Assembly (NCBI GenBank): GCA_963789015.1
Contig: CAWBIU010000001.1
Span: forward strand, 1,178,001-1,242,000
Length of the DNA stretch: 64,000 bases
From: JAOPZW01 sp963789015
GTDB taxonomy: Bacteria; Actinomycetota; Thermoleophilia; Solirubrobacterales; Solirubrobacteraceae
Direction of reading: 5' to 3'
Part shown: in pieces, positions 39,692 through 49,126 of the stretch
How positions within the stretch are numbered: the stretch's first letter is position 1
Layout: every line of letters begins with the position of its first letter
Program-made: the position numbers and the translations under genes
Notes under the pieces: generated by a model
Seen by the model: only the letters and a program-made list of their open reading frames with translations
What the model was told of the DNA's origin: nothing
Databases searched by the model: none

Positions 39692-41267
39692 GCGAGCAGC
39701 GCGGCCGCCGCGGTCAGCAGGTCCTGGTTGCGCTGCGTGATGTCGCGGCGGGTGAGCAGGTGGACGGCGTCGGCGCGCACGCCGAGGTCCTCGAGCGGCA
39801 CGCCGACGTGCTCGCCGGCGCGCGTCGCCCGCCGCAGCGCGACGCGGAAGCCCGCGCCCGCGGGCAGCTCGCCGAGCGTGTCGGGCAGCCACATGCGCAG
39901 CAGCTCGTGGGTCCAGACGTTCGCGCCGCCGGCGCCGGTGAGCTCGGCCGTGCCGAGGATCGGCCCGAGCCCGTTGTCCTGCCAGCCGGCCGCGAACAGG
40001 TCGGCGGCCGAGTAGCAGAGCGCGTCGGTGATCAGGACCTTCGGGCCCGTGTAGCGCCCAAGCTCGCCGGCGATCTCGGCCGGGTCGGAGAGCGGGAACG
40101 CCTGCGAGTACGTCTCGCCCGTCTCGACCGCGGCCTGGATCGACTCGACCCAGCCCTCGAAGCCCGGGTTCGCGCGGCACAGCTCGAGCGCCAGCGGCGT
40201 CGTGGCCAGCGAGAAGCTCGCGGGCACGAGCCGCTCCGCGCTGAGCAGCTGCAGCGTCGTCTCGGCCGCCGGGATGTGGCCGCCGGGGTTGCCGCGGATG
40301 TCGACGATCAGCGCCTCGGGCTCGAGGCGGGCGAGGATCGCCGCGACCTGCTCGGCGAAGCGCCGCGCGCTCGAGACGTTGAACGAGAAGATCCGCAGGT
40401 AGCCGTAGGTCCGGCCGCCGATCGTGCGCGTGCCGCTGTCGAGCACGCTGCGCAGCGCGCGGGCGGCGGCGCCGCGCACCCGCGACGGCGCGAAGCGCAT
40501 CCGCTTGACCTGGCGCGTGGCCTCGTTGCCGGCATCGATCCCGAGCAGGGCGCTCATCGTGCTCACCGGGTCCTGGGCGCGCCCGGCGAGCGTCTCGGCC
40601 GCGGTCACGCGCCACGGGATGCGGGTCTCGCCGCGCCGGCCCTTCGCGCTCGTGTACTCGAGCAGCACCCAGTGCTCGTCCGGCGGCGCGCCGGTGCGCA
40701 GCGGGCGCAGGGTCAGCGCCTCGAGCCCGCGGGCGAGGCGCGCGTCGGCGTTCGAGCCGGCCTGGCGCTCGGCGTTGAGCTCGGCCGCGCGAGCGATCGG
40801 CACGCCGTTCCACGCGATCAGCTCGGCGCCGGGGCCGAAGCCCTCGTGCTCGAGCGCGGGGTCGATCTTCGTGACGAGGTGGCGCGCGCCGTCGTCGTCG
40901 TGGAAGCGCTCGACGAGGAAGCCGAGCGTGGCGACGTGGCCGCGGTAGGGGTCGGGCAGCTGGTAGACGGTGTGCAGGTCGCGCAGCGAGCGTGAAGACG
41001 CCGGTCAGCTCGGCGTGGAAGGCGAGGTCGCTGAGCGTGTCGAGCCGGCGCTCGAGCAGCCGCAGGCGCTGGACGGGGTCGATCGCGTGCATCGAGCGCT
41101 TCAGCGGCAGGTGGACGTAGAGCCCTTCCAGCAGCAGGCTCGCCTGCTCGACCAGCTCGTAACGGTCCGAGGAGCGCCAGCGGAGCGGCCCCGGCGAGGA
41201 AGTCGGCGAGCGCGACGCTGTCGGGCAGCGCGGTCGCGGGCTCGTTGATGGTGTGGGCCGGGCTCAC
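39688..41267 (-). pseudogene. S41-family peptidase, disrupted by two +1 frameshifts
   Basis: Cytosolic S41 (tail-specific/tricorn-like) peptidase. The frame starting VSPAHTINEPATALPDS is lost near 41189-41192 (an extra base in a four-C run), then read as RSSDRYELVEQASLLLEGLY, and lost again near 40990, after which LRDLHTVYQLPDPYRG continues to the end. The total length, 1580, is two bases over a multiple of three, as expected for two insertions. The catalytic part is intact: VDIRGNPGGHIPAAE and LITDALCYSAADLFAAG with Ser. The GTG start overlaps the amidohydrolase stop. Confidence 0.8.
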
Positions 41268-42821
41268 GCGTCGTAGTAGGCGGCCAGGCCGTGCAGCTCA
41301 GGCGGGCCCGAGCGCTCGACCGCGGCGAAGAAGCCGGCGTCGTGCGTGAGCCCGTCGAGCGACGGGATCTCGAGGTCGGCGGGGATCTCGCCGCTGCCGC
41401 CGAGCAGCCCGAGATCGCCTTCGGGCATGTCGCCGAACAGCGCCAGCGGCGCCTGCGGGTCGTCGAGCGGGCCGCCCCACGCCGCGAGCGCGTCCTGCGC
41501 CTCGCGCCAGGCGCCGACGGGGTCGCGGCGCACCGCCTGCAGCGCCCGCTTGACACCCGGCCAGTCGAGCGTCGCGTCGGTGTGCCCGGGCCGGCGTACG
41601 ACGATCGCGCGGCGTGCGCCGTCGACGGTGATCGAGTTGGTGGCGCCCGCGCCGGCCGCTGACATCAGCGCCGCGCGTGCCGTAGAACGGGGTCCCGCGC
41701 ACGACGACGAGGCGGATGTCGCGCTCCGTGGCCTCGATCAGGTTGCGGAACGGGTCGTCCCGGCGGCGCTGGCAGACGACGAGGTCGGCGGCGCTGCCCG
41801 CGGCCAGCCGGCCGACCTGCGGGCCCCAGGCCACGGCGAGCGCGTCGCCCGGGTTGGCGGTCACCATCTCGCAGAGCTCGCGGTCGCTGAAGTGCCCGCC
41901 GAAGACGGTGCGGTTCAGCAGGTCGGCGACCTTCAGCTCGCCGAGCACGTGCTTCGTGCCCGACGGCGCCCAGTCCGAGCCCAGCGTGATCCGTACGCCG
42001 CGCTCGTGCGCGTCGACCACGTCGGTCGAGCGGTGGTAGAGCCACAGGTTGGAGAACGGCGACCAGACGATCGTCGGGCGCCGCTCGCCGTCGACGGCCT
42101 GGACCTGCGCGCGCCAGTGGTCGAAGTCGGGGCCGGTGAGCGCCGTGGCGTGCACGCCGATCAGCCCGGGCTGCAGGCAGTCGCCGCTGTCGAGATCGGT
42201 GAACTCGTCGTGCACGACGGTGCCCGGCAGGCCCTCGGCGACGTGGTAGATCATCGCCTGGCCGGCGCGCAGCTTCGGGGCGACGGACTCGCGCAGCGTG
42301 ACGACGTCCTTCTGCAGCGCCGAGCACATGATCACGTCGCGCCCGGCCGGGAGCTTCTCGACGTCGACGATCCGCACGAGCCAGCCGTCGACGGGCCGTG
42401 TCGTGTGCGGCGCGCCCTGGATCATCGTCGTGCCGCCGACGAGTGCCTTGACCTCGACGTACTTGACGAGCGCCTCGGCCGCGGCCTGGCCGAGCACCCT
42501 GGCCGGCCACGAGATCGAGGTGCCGTACTCCGGCGCGCGCTTCTCGCCGGGCCAGCGGTCGTGGTGCTGGTAGGGGACGCCGGCCGCCTCCCACAGCGGC
42601 AGCGTGTTGTAGGCGAGGTGCGAGTGCAGGTCGATCAGGCCCGGGTAGACGACCGCGCCGGTGTCGATCCGCTCGGCGGCCGCGAACCCCGGCGGCGCCG
42701 TCGCGCCGGCGGGCTGCACCGCGGCCAGGCGCCCGTCGTCGCCGACGTAGACCTCGCCCTCCTCGAGCACCGGGGTCGCCGGGTCGAACGTGACCACGGT
42801 CCCGGCGAGCACGAAGGCCAC
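41264..42821 (-). pseudogene. amidohydrolase, disrupted by one +1 frameshift
   Basis: Metal-dependent amidohydrolase (TIM barrel), GTG start two bases after the stop of the UDG-like gene. Metal motif DLHSHLAYN (HxH), then HVAEG, HATAL and SDWAPSGTKH with the late Asp are visible. The frame ends in FYGTRGADVSG, but one base less near 41671 would continue as ALMSAAGAGATNSITVDG and a further ~130 residues, including a C-terminal domain ending in LHGLAAYYDA. The total length 1558 is one above a multiple of three. It is joined to the S41 gene by a GTGA overlap. Confidence 0.82.
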
Positions 42822-42823
42822 GG

Positions 42824-43600
42824 CTAAGCCGCCGTCTCCGGAGCGGTCCAGATCAGCGTGTGCCCGTCGTCGGGCGACGGGCGGCGCACGGAGTTCTGCG
42901 CGCGGCCGCTCGCCCGCACCCACGCGTCGTCGCCCAGGAACGCCGGCGCGCCGAACGGCAGGTCGCGGCGCGGGATCGCGGCGTGGTCACGCTCGAGGAA
43001 GTCGTCGCCGTAGTTGGGGAGCGTCGGATCGCCGTCGTCGTCGGGCGTCACGACCTCGCGCAGCTGCGCGACCGCCGCGCGCCACTCGTCCAGGAGGCGG
43101 TCCTCGCTGCGGCTGGAGGGATGGACGACCTCGACGACGGGGACGCCGGCCGGGCGCCCGGACCACAGCGCGACGGCCGCCTGCGCCATTCCGCCGAAGG
43201 CGATGACCGCCTCGAGCGCAGGGCCCGTGGCGGCGTCGTAGAGCGCGTTGCGCCAGCTCAGCTGCTCGGGGTCGTCGAGGCGCTGCTCGGCGGACTGCGC
43301 GCGCGCCGGGTGCAGGGCGTGGGCCCACGCGTTCAGGCACACGTAGGAGCGCGTCAGGCCGAGCTTGGCCAGCAGCCCCTGGACGCGCTGACCGGCGTTG
43401 CCGACGAGCGAGCGCCCGGCGATCCGTTCCGTCGGCCCCGGGTCGGAGGCGACGCACAGCACGCGCGCCGAGCCGTCGAGCCGGCCGCGGTAGAAGACCG
43501 GTCCCCAGTCGAACCAGAAGTCGCTCGTGACCGGCGGATCGGGCAGCCGGTCGAACAGCCGGGCGAGCTGGGCCGAGGGCCCGCGGTCGAACTCGGACAT
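42824..43600 (-). CDS. uracil-DNA glycosylase-superfamily-like protein
   Basis: 258 residues. The central part matches the UDG fold: VLCVASDPGPTERIAGRSLVGNAGQRVQGLLAKLGL (the family GEAPG...G-x-PFVG-x-AG segment), YVCLNAWAHAL and VVEVVHPSSRSEDRLLDEW (HPS motif). The four Fe-S Cys residues of family 4/5 enzymes are not evident, and the catalytic position is a variant. It may be a mismatch-type glycosylase or a binding protein. First gene of a unit with the amidohydrolase and S41 peptidase. Confidence 0.6.
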   Translation of the reverse strand: MSEFDRGPSAQLARLFDRLPDPPVTSDFWFDWGPVFYRGRLDGSARVLCVASDPGPTERIAGRSLVGNAGQRVQGLLAKLGLTRSYVCLNAWAHALHPARAQSAEQRLDDPEQLSWRNALYDAATGPALEAVIAFGGMAQAAVALWSGRPAGVPVVEVVHPSSRSEDRLLDEWRAAVAQLREVVTPDDDGDPTLPNYGDDFLERDHAAIPRRDLPFGAPAFLGDDAWVRASGRAQNSVRRPSPDDGHTLIWTAPETAA

Positions 43601-43656
43601 GACGGGAGGGATCCGAACCTAACGGCGGACGGCGGCGCCGGGCAAGCGCCGAACGT

Positions 43657-45006
43657 CTAGCCCAGGGCCCGCGTCGCCGCGCGCGCGGCGATCAGCAGCG
43701 GGTCGTAGACGCCCGAGAACGGCGGCGCGTAGCCCAGGTCCATCAGCTCGATCTCGCCGACCTCGAGGCCGGCCCACACGCACGTGGCGAGGACGTCGAT
43801 GCGCTTCGCGGCGCCCTCGACGCCGACGATCTGGCCGCCGAGCAGGCGCCCGCTGCCCGGCTCGCACACGAGCTTGACCCAGATCGGCCCGGCCCCGGGG
43901 AAGTAGCCCGCGCGCGTGCGGTCCTTGATCGTCACGGTGGCGACCTCGATCCCGGCGCCGGCGGCCTCGCGCTCGGAGATGCCCGTGCGCGCGACCTCGT
44001 AGCGGCACAGGCGCGAGACGGCCGTGCCGATCACGCCGGGGAAGGCGACGTCGCCGCCTGTGGCGTTGGCGCCGGCGATGCGGCCCTGCTTGTTGGCGTG
44101 CGTGCCGAGCTGGATGTTGACCGGCGTGCCGAGCACGCGGTGGTGGGACTCGGCGCAGTCGCCGGCGGCGAACACGCCGTCGTGGCCGGGGCAGCGCTGG
44201 TGGTCGTCGACGCGCAGCGCGCCGCTCTCGCCGATCTGAAGGCCCGCCTCCTCGGCGAGGGCGACGGCCGGCGCGACCCCGCTGCCCATGACCACGTGGT
44301 CGGCGGGCAGCGTCTCGTCGCCGGCGCGCACGGCGTGCGGCTCGCCCGCCTCGCCGAGCACGATCTCCTCGACCGGGGTGCCCGTGATGACGCGGACGCC
44401 GACGGCCTCGGCGGCGTCCTGGACGTGGTTGGCCATGTCGGGGTCGAGCGTCGACATGACCTGCGGCGCGGCCTCGACGAGCGTCGTGCGCAGTCCGCGC
44501 TCGACGAGCGCCTCGGCCATCTCCAGGCCGATGTAGCCGGCGCCGATGACGACGGCGGTCTCGCCGCCCCGGGACAGCGCGGTGCGGAAGCGCTCGGCCG
44601 CGTCGACCGTGCGCGTCGGCTCGATGCCCTCGGCGCCCGGAATCGGCGGCGCGACGGCCTCGGCGCCGGTGGCCACGACGAGCTGGTCGAAGCCCTCCGT
44701 GCGCTCCTCGCGCGAGTGCAGGTCGACGACGGTCAGCTCGCGGCGGTCGAGGTCGATCGCGGTGACCTCCGTGCGGATGTGCACCGTGATGCCGTTCGCG
44801 CGGTGCTCCTCGGGCGAGCGGCTCACGAGCCGGTCGCTGTCGTCGAACAGCCCGCCGACGTAGTAGGGGATGCCGCACGCCGAGTAGGAGGTGTACGGCC
44901 CGCGCTCGAACGCGACGATCTCCAGCCCGTCGTCGCGCCGGCGCGCCGTGGACGCCGCGCTCATCCCTGCCGCGTCGCCGCCGACGATCGCGAGTCGCCC
45001 TGCCAT
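43657..45006 (-). CDS. FAD-dependent CoA-disulfide reductase / NADH oxidase-like
   Basis: 449-residue flavoprotein disulfide reductase. FAD motif LAIVGGDAAGMSAAS at 5-19 and active-site Cys44 in TSYSACGIPYYVGG, as in CoA-disulfide reductase and NADH oxidase (Nox). NAD motif VVIGAGYIGLEMAEALVERG, GDCAESHHRV for the FAD ribityl site, and a C-terminal dimerisation domain with ISEREA. It likely keeps coenzyme A or another thiol reduced, or consumes oxygen. A TAGGTT hexamer eight bases before the ATG marks its start. Confidence 0.92.
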   Translation of the reverse strand: MAGRLAIVGGDAAGMSAASTARRRDDGLEIVAFERGPYTSYSACGIPYYVGGLFDDSDRLVSRSPEEHRANGITVHIRTEVTAIDLDRRELTVVDLHSREERTEGFDQLVVATGAEAVAPPIPGAEGIEPTRTVDAAERFRTALSRGGETAVVIGAGYIGLEMAEALVERGLRTTLVEAAPQVMSTLDPDMANHVQDAAEAVGVRVITGTPVEEIVLGEAGEPHAVRAGDETLPADHVVMGSGVAPAVALAEEAGLQIGESGALRVDDHQRCPGHDGVFAAGDCAESHHRVLGTPVNIQLGTHANKQGRIAGANATGGDVAFPGVIGTAVSRLCRYEVARTGISEREAAGAGIEVATVTIKDRTRAGYFPGAGPIWVKLVCEPGSGRLLGGQIVGVEGAAKRIDVLATCVWAGLEVGEIELMDLGYAPPFSGVYDPLLIAARAATRALG

Positions 45007-45014
45007 CTGGCGAA

Positions 45015-45020
45015 AACCTA
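45015..45020 (-). promoter_or_regulatory. -10-like TAGGTT, CoA-disulfide reductase-like gene
   Basis: Minus-strand TAGGTT eight bases upstream of the ATG at 45006. Confidence 0.45.
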
Positions 45021-45120
45021 CCGCCGCTCGGACCACCCGTCGTGCCAACCTGGAGCGAGTCTGGGAAAGTGTTCGGCGCATGGGAGGCAGTTGCTGAGTT
45101 CGCTCGGGCATGCCCCGTGG

Positions 45121-45687
45121 ATGTCGGAGGCGGTGGACGCGCTCGCGCGCGAGCTGCGGATGCACCATGCGCCGACCGCCGATCACAGCCATCGCCTCGC
45201 GAGCCTCGCCCGCGAGGTGGCCGACCTGCTCGGCCTCGGGCCGATGGACGCCACCGAGGTCGAGCTCGTGGCCGTCCTGCACGACGTCGGCAAGCTGACG
45301 ATCGCCCCCGATCTGCTCGACTGGGAGGGCCCGCTCGACGACGAGCAGCGTGCCCGCCTGCGGCGCCACACCATCGCCGGCGAGGAGCTGCTGGCCGAGA
45401 TCGCCGGGCTCGAGCACCTCGCCGCGGTCGTGCGCGCGACGCACGAGGCGTGGGACGGCAGCGGCTACCCGGACGGCCTGGAGGGCGACGCGATCCCGCT
45501 CACGGCGCGGATCGTCACGGTCGCCGACTCGTTCGACGCGATGACCAGCGACCGCGCCTACCGCATGGCCCTGTCGCACCGCGAGGCGTGCCGGCGGGTG
45601 CGTCGCGGGGCCGGCGGGCAGTTCGACCCGCACGTCGTCGACGCGCTGCTGCACGTCGTCGGCTACCCGCTGCGCACGCGCTCGTAG
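45121..45687 (+). CDS. HD-domain phosphohydrolase (HD-GYP-like)
   Basis: 188 residues from this ATG. An HD metal-dependent phosphohydrolase: HDVGKL, HTIAGEELLA, RATHEAWDGSGYPDGL, ADSFDAMTSDRAYR and the final basic GGQFDPHVVDALL match the HD-GYP subclass that hydrolyses cyclic di-GMP or related nucleotides, although the exact GYP triplet context reads GSGYPDG. No receiver or sensor domain is attached. A TTG at 45091 with a GGGAGG site just before it is an alternative start. Confidence 0.85.
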   Translation: MSEAVDALARELRMHHAPTADHSHRLASLAREVADLLGLGPMDATEVELVAVLHDVGKLTIAPDLLDWEGPLDDEQRARLRRHTIAGEELLAEIAGLEHLAAVVRATHEAWDGSGYPDGLEGDAIPLTARIVTVADSFDAMTSDRAYRMALSHREACRRVRRGAGGQFDPHVVDALLHVVGYPLRTRS

Positions 45688-45690
45688 AGT
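45685..45690 (+). promoter_or_regulatory. -10-like TAGAGT made from the HD-gene stop codon
   Basis: The stop TAG of the HD gene continues as TAGAGT, six bases before the GTG of the glycosylase gene. Confidence 0.45.
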
Positions 45691-45696
45691 GGACGT

Positions 45697-46566
45697 GTGC
45701 CCGAGCTGCCCGAGGTCGAGATCACCGCACGCCGACTGGATGCGGCGATGCGCGGCGCGGTCATCGAGTCGGCGCTCGCGCCGGGGATCAACGCGCTGAA
45801 GACGTTCGACCCGCCGTTGCACGCGCTCGAGGGCGCGGCGATCGCGGGAGTCCGGCGGCGTGGCAAGCACCTCGTCATCGACGTCGCCGGCGACCTGTCG
45901 GTGCTCGTGCACCTGATGTCCGCCGGCCGCCTGCAGCTCTTCGACAAGCGCGCCTCGCTGCGCGATCGCACGTCGCGGCTGCTCCTGCGGCTCGCGCCGC
46001 GCGCGGGGGAGGAGGGCGAGCGCGAGCTGCGCCTGCGCGAGTTCGGCACGAAGCAGGCGGCGTGGGTCAAGGTGCTGCGCAGTCCCGAGCTCGAGGACGA
46101 GGACGCGCTGGCCACGCTCGGCCCCGAGGCGTGGCCGGACCCGCCGCCGCTGGGCGAGCTGCTCGCCGAGCAGGGCGCGCGGCCGCTGCACGCGGTGCTG
46201 CGCGACCAGCGCGTGATCTCGGGCATCGGGCGCTCGTGGGTCGACGAGATCCTGTGGACGGCGATGCTGTCGCCGTTCAAGCGCGGCGACGATCTCGACG
46301 ACGACGAGGCCGAGGCGCTGCGCACGGCGGTCGTGGCCTGCCTGGACGGCGCGATCGAGCACTACGAGCGCGTCGTGCAGCTGCCGATTCCGGACAAGCT
46401 GCCGATGCCGCTGCAGGTGCACCGCCACCAGGGCGAGCCGTGCCCGCGCTGCGGCGCGACGCTCGAGGCCGTCCACTACGAGGACTACGTGATGTCCTAC
46501 TGCCCCCAGGAGCAGACGGGGGGCCGCGTGCTCAAGGACCGCCGGCTCTCGCGCCTGCTCAAGTAG
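45697..46566 (+). CDS. mutM: Fpg/Nei-family DNA glycosylase
   Basis: Base-excision repair enzyme removing oxidised purines and ring-opened bases, 289 residues. After the initiator the N-terminus is PELPEVE, with catalytic Pro2 and Glu3; RRRGKHLVID carries the conserved Lys, and the helix-two-turn-helix reads RVISGIGRSWVDEIL. The C-terminal zinc finger is CPRCGATLEAV and YCPQEQTGGR (CxxC...CxxxQ-type). The last of these differs slightly from canonical FPG, so it may be an Nei2-like paralogue. Leaderless GTG. Confidence 0.9.
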   Translation: MPELPEVEITARRLDAAMRGAVIESALAPGINALKTFDPPLHALEGAAIAGVRRRGKHLVIDVAGDLSVLVHLMSAGRLQLFDKRASLRDRTSRLLLRLAPRAGEEGERELRLREFGTKQAAWVKVLRSPELEDEDALATLGPEAWPDPPPLGELLAEQGARPLHAVLRDQRVISGIGRSWVDEILWTAMLSPFKRGDDLDDDEAEALRTAVVACLDGAIEHYERVVQLPIPDKLPMPLQVHRHQGEPCPRCGATLEAVHYEDYVMSYCPQEQTGGRVLKDRRLSRLLK

Positions 46567-46573
46567 CGCGGGC

Positions 46574-47404
46574 GTGCCGCTCGACGCACTGGCCCTCGCC
46601 CTCGCCGCCGCGCTCCTGCACGCGCTCTGGAACATGCTCACGGCGCGGGCCGACGGGTCGCACGCCGCGCTCGCCGTGGCCATGGTGGCGGGCGCGATCG
46701 CGTGCGCGCCGGTCGCGCTGCTGGACTGGGACGTCGACGGCGACGTGCTGCCCTACCTCGCCGGCTCGGTCGTCTTCGAGCTCGGCTACCTGACGCTGCT
46801 GGCGATGGCGTACGAGCGCGCGCCGATGAGCGTCGTCTACCCCGTGGCCCGCGGCGGCGCGCCGGTGATCGTCCTCGTGGTCAGCGTCGTCGCGCTCGGC
46901 GCGTCCCTGGCGTTCGGCGCGGCGGCCGGGGTGCTCGCCGTGGCCGCGGGCGTGCTCCTCGTGCGCGCCGGCGGCGACGAGCGCGACGCTGGGCGGGGAG
47001 CGCGCCTCGGGCTCGCCGTCGCGGCGTTCATCGCGGGCTACACGCTCATCGACCACGCCGGCCTCGAGCACGCCGCGCCGCTGGCCTACCTCGAGCTCGT
47101 GCTCGCGCCGACGGCGCTGCTCTTCCTCGCGGGCGTCGTCGTCTTCCAGGGGGCGGGTGCGGTCCGCGCGGCGATCGGGCCGTCCGCGGTCGTCGCCGGG
47201 GTGGGGATCTTCGCCGCCTACGGGCTGGCGCTGCTCGCACTCGCGCGCGCCCCGGCCGCGCCGGTCGCCGCGGTGCGCGAGTCGAGCGTCGTCATCGCCA
47301 CCGCGCTCGCCGCGATCGTCCTCGGCGAGCCGGTCGACCGGCGCCGCTGGGCCGGCGCCGTGCTCGTCGTAGCGGGCATCGGCGCGATCGCGCTCGCGGG
47401 GTGA
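46574..47404 (+). CDS. DMT-superfamily (EamA) transporter
   Basis: 276-residue membrane protein with ten helices in two EamA halves, starting with ALALALAAALLHALWNMLTARADGSH. Motif-like segments are ERAPMSVVYPVARGGAPVIVLVVSVV (end of repeat one) and ARAPAAPVAAVRESSVVIATALAAIVLGEPVDRRRW (end of repeat two). Substrate unknown. It lies seven bases after the glycosylase gene on the same strand, so read-through is likely. Confidence 0.88.
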   Translation: MPLDALALALAAALLHALWNMLTARADGSHAALAVAMVAGAIACAPVALLDWDVDGDVLPYLAGSVVFELGYLTLLAMAYERAPMSVVYPVARGGAPVIVLVVSVVALGASLAFGAAAGVLAVAAGVLLVRAGGDERDAGRGARLGLAVAAFIAGYTLIDHAGLEHAAPLAYLELVLAPTALLFLAGVVVFQGAGAVRAAIGPSAVVAGVGIFAAYGLALLALARAPAAPVAAVRESSVVIATALAAIVLGEPVDRRRWAGAVLVVAGIGAIALAG

Positions 47405-47465
47405 CGGCGAGCCTCGTTAGGCAGCGCCAGGACACGTCGTCCTACAGGAGCCCGGAGTGCCCAGT

Positions 47466-47730
47466 GTGATCCGTGTCTCGATCGACAACGGACCGCCCGT
47501 CGACATCCGCTCGGACCGGAAGCTCGGCGTCTCCCGCACGTGACGGTCAGCCTCCCCCATCCGAACATCCTCGGTGTGCCGACGACGCCGGCGACGACCT
47601 TCGTCGCGGCCGGGTGGATGCGATGAACCGGCCGCTGCCGCCGGGAAGGCACACCATCGGCGTCGTGACCGTCACCAACGGCATGTCGTCCGTCAGCGCA
47701 GTGATCGTGGAGGTCGTGCCCGGCGCTTGA
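47466..47730 (+). pseudogene. remnant of a secreted protein C-terminus
   Basis: Three short frames in succession read IRVSIDNGPPVDIRSDRKLG, then VTVSLPHPNILGVPTTPATTF, then MNRPLPPGRHTIGVVTVTNG. Together they resemble the C-terminal ~90 residues of exported proteins that end in PLPPGRHTI followed by a beta-strand. The frames are broken by stops at 47541 and 47624, each consistent with a lost base. The N-terminal part is not found upstream. A decayed remnant is the likeliest reading. Confidence 0.45.
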
Positions 47731-47942
47731 AGGGGCCGCCCGACGAGATCAGGTGAAGCGGAGTCTCGGACGTCCGGCCCTGGTGCGGGCAGCCGGCGCG
47801 CCCACTGGACGGTTCATCAAATCGTTCTCAGGCGAGGAAGGTTCGGCGAACGCGCCTCCCCGCCAGTGCGCGACCGCCATGTCCTCGAACAGCGACCGGC
47901 TGAGCATCGCGCAGCACGGCCATAGCCACCAGAGCAAGGTGG

Positions 47943-48170
47943 ATGATCGCGCGGGGGGAATGGGTGCTGGAGAGCTTCCGCGCGCTGCTCAACGCGTCCG
48001 CGGCATGACCGCCCCCGGACCACGTCCTCTCCCGCAGCGACCTGACCACCGCCGTGCTGCCGGCCCGCGGCGAGCCGTGGCCGGACATCGTCGCGTTGGC
48101 CGCGACGTTCGACGGCTGCGCGACCGTCCCGCCGTATCCGGATGGAGCCGTTCCTGGACGCCGCCGCCTT
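47943..48170 (+). pseudogene. remnant of an unidentified protein with a premature stop
   Basis: One frame has coding-like composition: MIARGEWVLESFRALLNASA, then an in-frame stop at 48006-48008, then continued PPPDHVLSRSDLTTAVLP and WPDIVALAATFDGCATVP. The stop inside an otherwise open frame suggests a point-mutated gene. I do not recognise the family. Confidence is low because the evidence is only composition and continuity. Confidence 0.33.
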
Positions 48171-48186
48171 CACCTGACTGACGCCG

Positions 48187-48921
48187 TCACCCACGAGCCA
48201 CGCCACCGCCGGCGGAGTACTCTCCGCTCACCTTCCCCGTCGGCGCGGGTCGCCTGCATGGCTTCTCGCTTGGAGGGCAGGGAGGTGGCCTCGTCCCGGC
48301 TGAAACGACCGTGACCGTGCGGTGGGCGACCAGGTCGCGGACGGTCACGATGCCCGTTCTCACGCGCGTCACCGTTCGAGCGCACCCGTTGACCGTCGTC
48401 CACTCCGTTCCCTTCGAGGCGGCAATGCTGTATCGGCCGGCCACCCGCACCTTGTGACGGGAGCTGGCCCGCACGCTCACATACAGGCGATCCGGAGGGG
48501 GCGGCCGACGCACGCCCGACGCCCTGGTTTCCTCGCAGGGCCTCGACCGAAGGGCGAGCACGGTGCTGGCGCGCGCGGCGGATTGGCGCAGCGTGAAGAC
48601 CGCGTTCGAGGCGACCGTAACGGCGGTTCCGCCCCGCCGCAGGGCAGTGGTGAGCTGGACCTCGCCTTGGCGGGTGTCGAGCCGGCTGCCAAGCGGGATG
48701 CGTCGAGCCGAGGTGAGCGGCGTGAACTCGGTGAAGCCAGGCAGGCGCACCAGCACCTGGCCGTCGAGAGGCGTCGCGTTCGCCGTGTGCCCCGGCGTGG
48801 GAGGCGGGAGCCGCACCGCCGCATCGGCCGGCCAGGGACCAAGGAAAACAAGGGCCGCGGCGAGCACGGTCGCTATTGACGCGCAGACGCGGGACAGGAT
48901 CGAGCACTGGGAGCTGCTCAC
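48187..48921 (-). CDS. secreted FecR-like domain protein
   Basis: 244 residues. Signal peptide to about residue 34 (IATVLAAALVFLGPWPADA). The mature part has the beta-strand pattern of FecR-like domains: GFTEFTPLTSARRIPLGSRLDTRQGEVQLTTAL, VFTLRQSA, then RLYVSVRASSRHKVRVAGRYS and GIVTVRDLVAHRTVTVVSAG. The tail is Pro/Cys-rich and could be an attachment or disulfide segment. Solirubrobacterales carry many such surface proteins. Start GTG at 48921. It sits between decayed genes. Confidence 0.7.
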   Translation of the reverse strand: MSSSQCSILSRVCASIATVLAAALVFLGPWPADAAVRLPPPTPGHTANATPLDGQVLVRLPGFTEFTPLTSARRIPLGSRLDTRQGEVQLTTALRRGGTAVTVASNAVFTLRQSAARASTVLALRSRPCEETRASGVRRPPPPDRLYVSVRASSRHKVRVAGRYSIAASKGTEWTTVNGCARTVTRVRTGIVTVRDLVAHRTVTVVSAGTRPPPCPPSEKPCRRPAPTGKVSGEYSAGGGVARG

Positions 48922-49126
48922 CGGTCTTCTCCGTCCCGCGACCCTCTCACCACAACTCGGCGATTACAAGCGCGCCTAATCGAGCCGCCGAGCATCGGCG
49001 CCTCCGGCCCATACCCGCCGAGCACGTGGTAGACGACGGCCCGGGAGGTCTTCGTCGCGCCGCCTCCGCGGCGAATCTGAGGAGGTCGACCCGTCGAAGC
49101 CCCGACCGGTCCGTAGGCTTCGGGCA
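48922..49126. other. 205-bp stretch without a recognised gene
   Basis: Upstream of the secreted FecR-like gene (minus) and the peroxiredoxin gene (plus). It holds a TAGGCT hexamer at 49114-49119 for the latter. I see no coding frame with supporting composition in the rest and no repeat. Confidence 0.5.
49114..49119 (+). promoter_or_regulatory. -10-like TAGGCT, peroxiredoxin gene
   Basis: TAGGCT seven bases before the ATG at 49127; no Shine-Dalgarno. Confidence 0.42.

Noticed and set aside
43657..46683. 1008-residue open frame on the minus strand extending the CoA-disulfide reductase-like gene
   Set aside because: The N-terminal extension overlaps real HD and MutM-like genes; the Rossmann start MAGRLAIVGG is at 45006.
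47405..48186. Insertion sequence or phage remnant as cause of the decayed region
   Set aside because: No transposase-like frame, terminal inverted repeats or target duplication visible.
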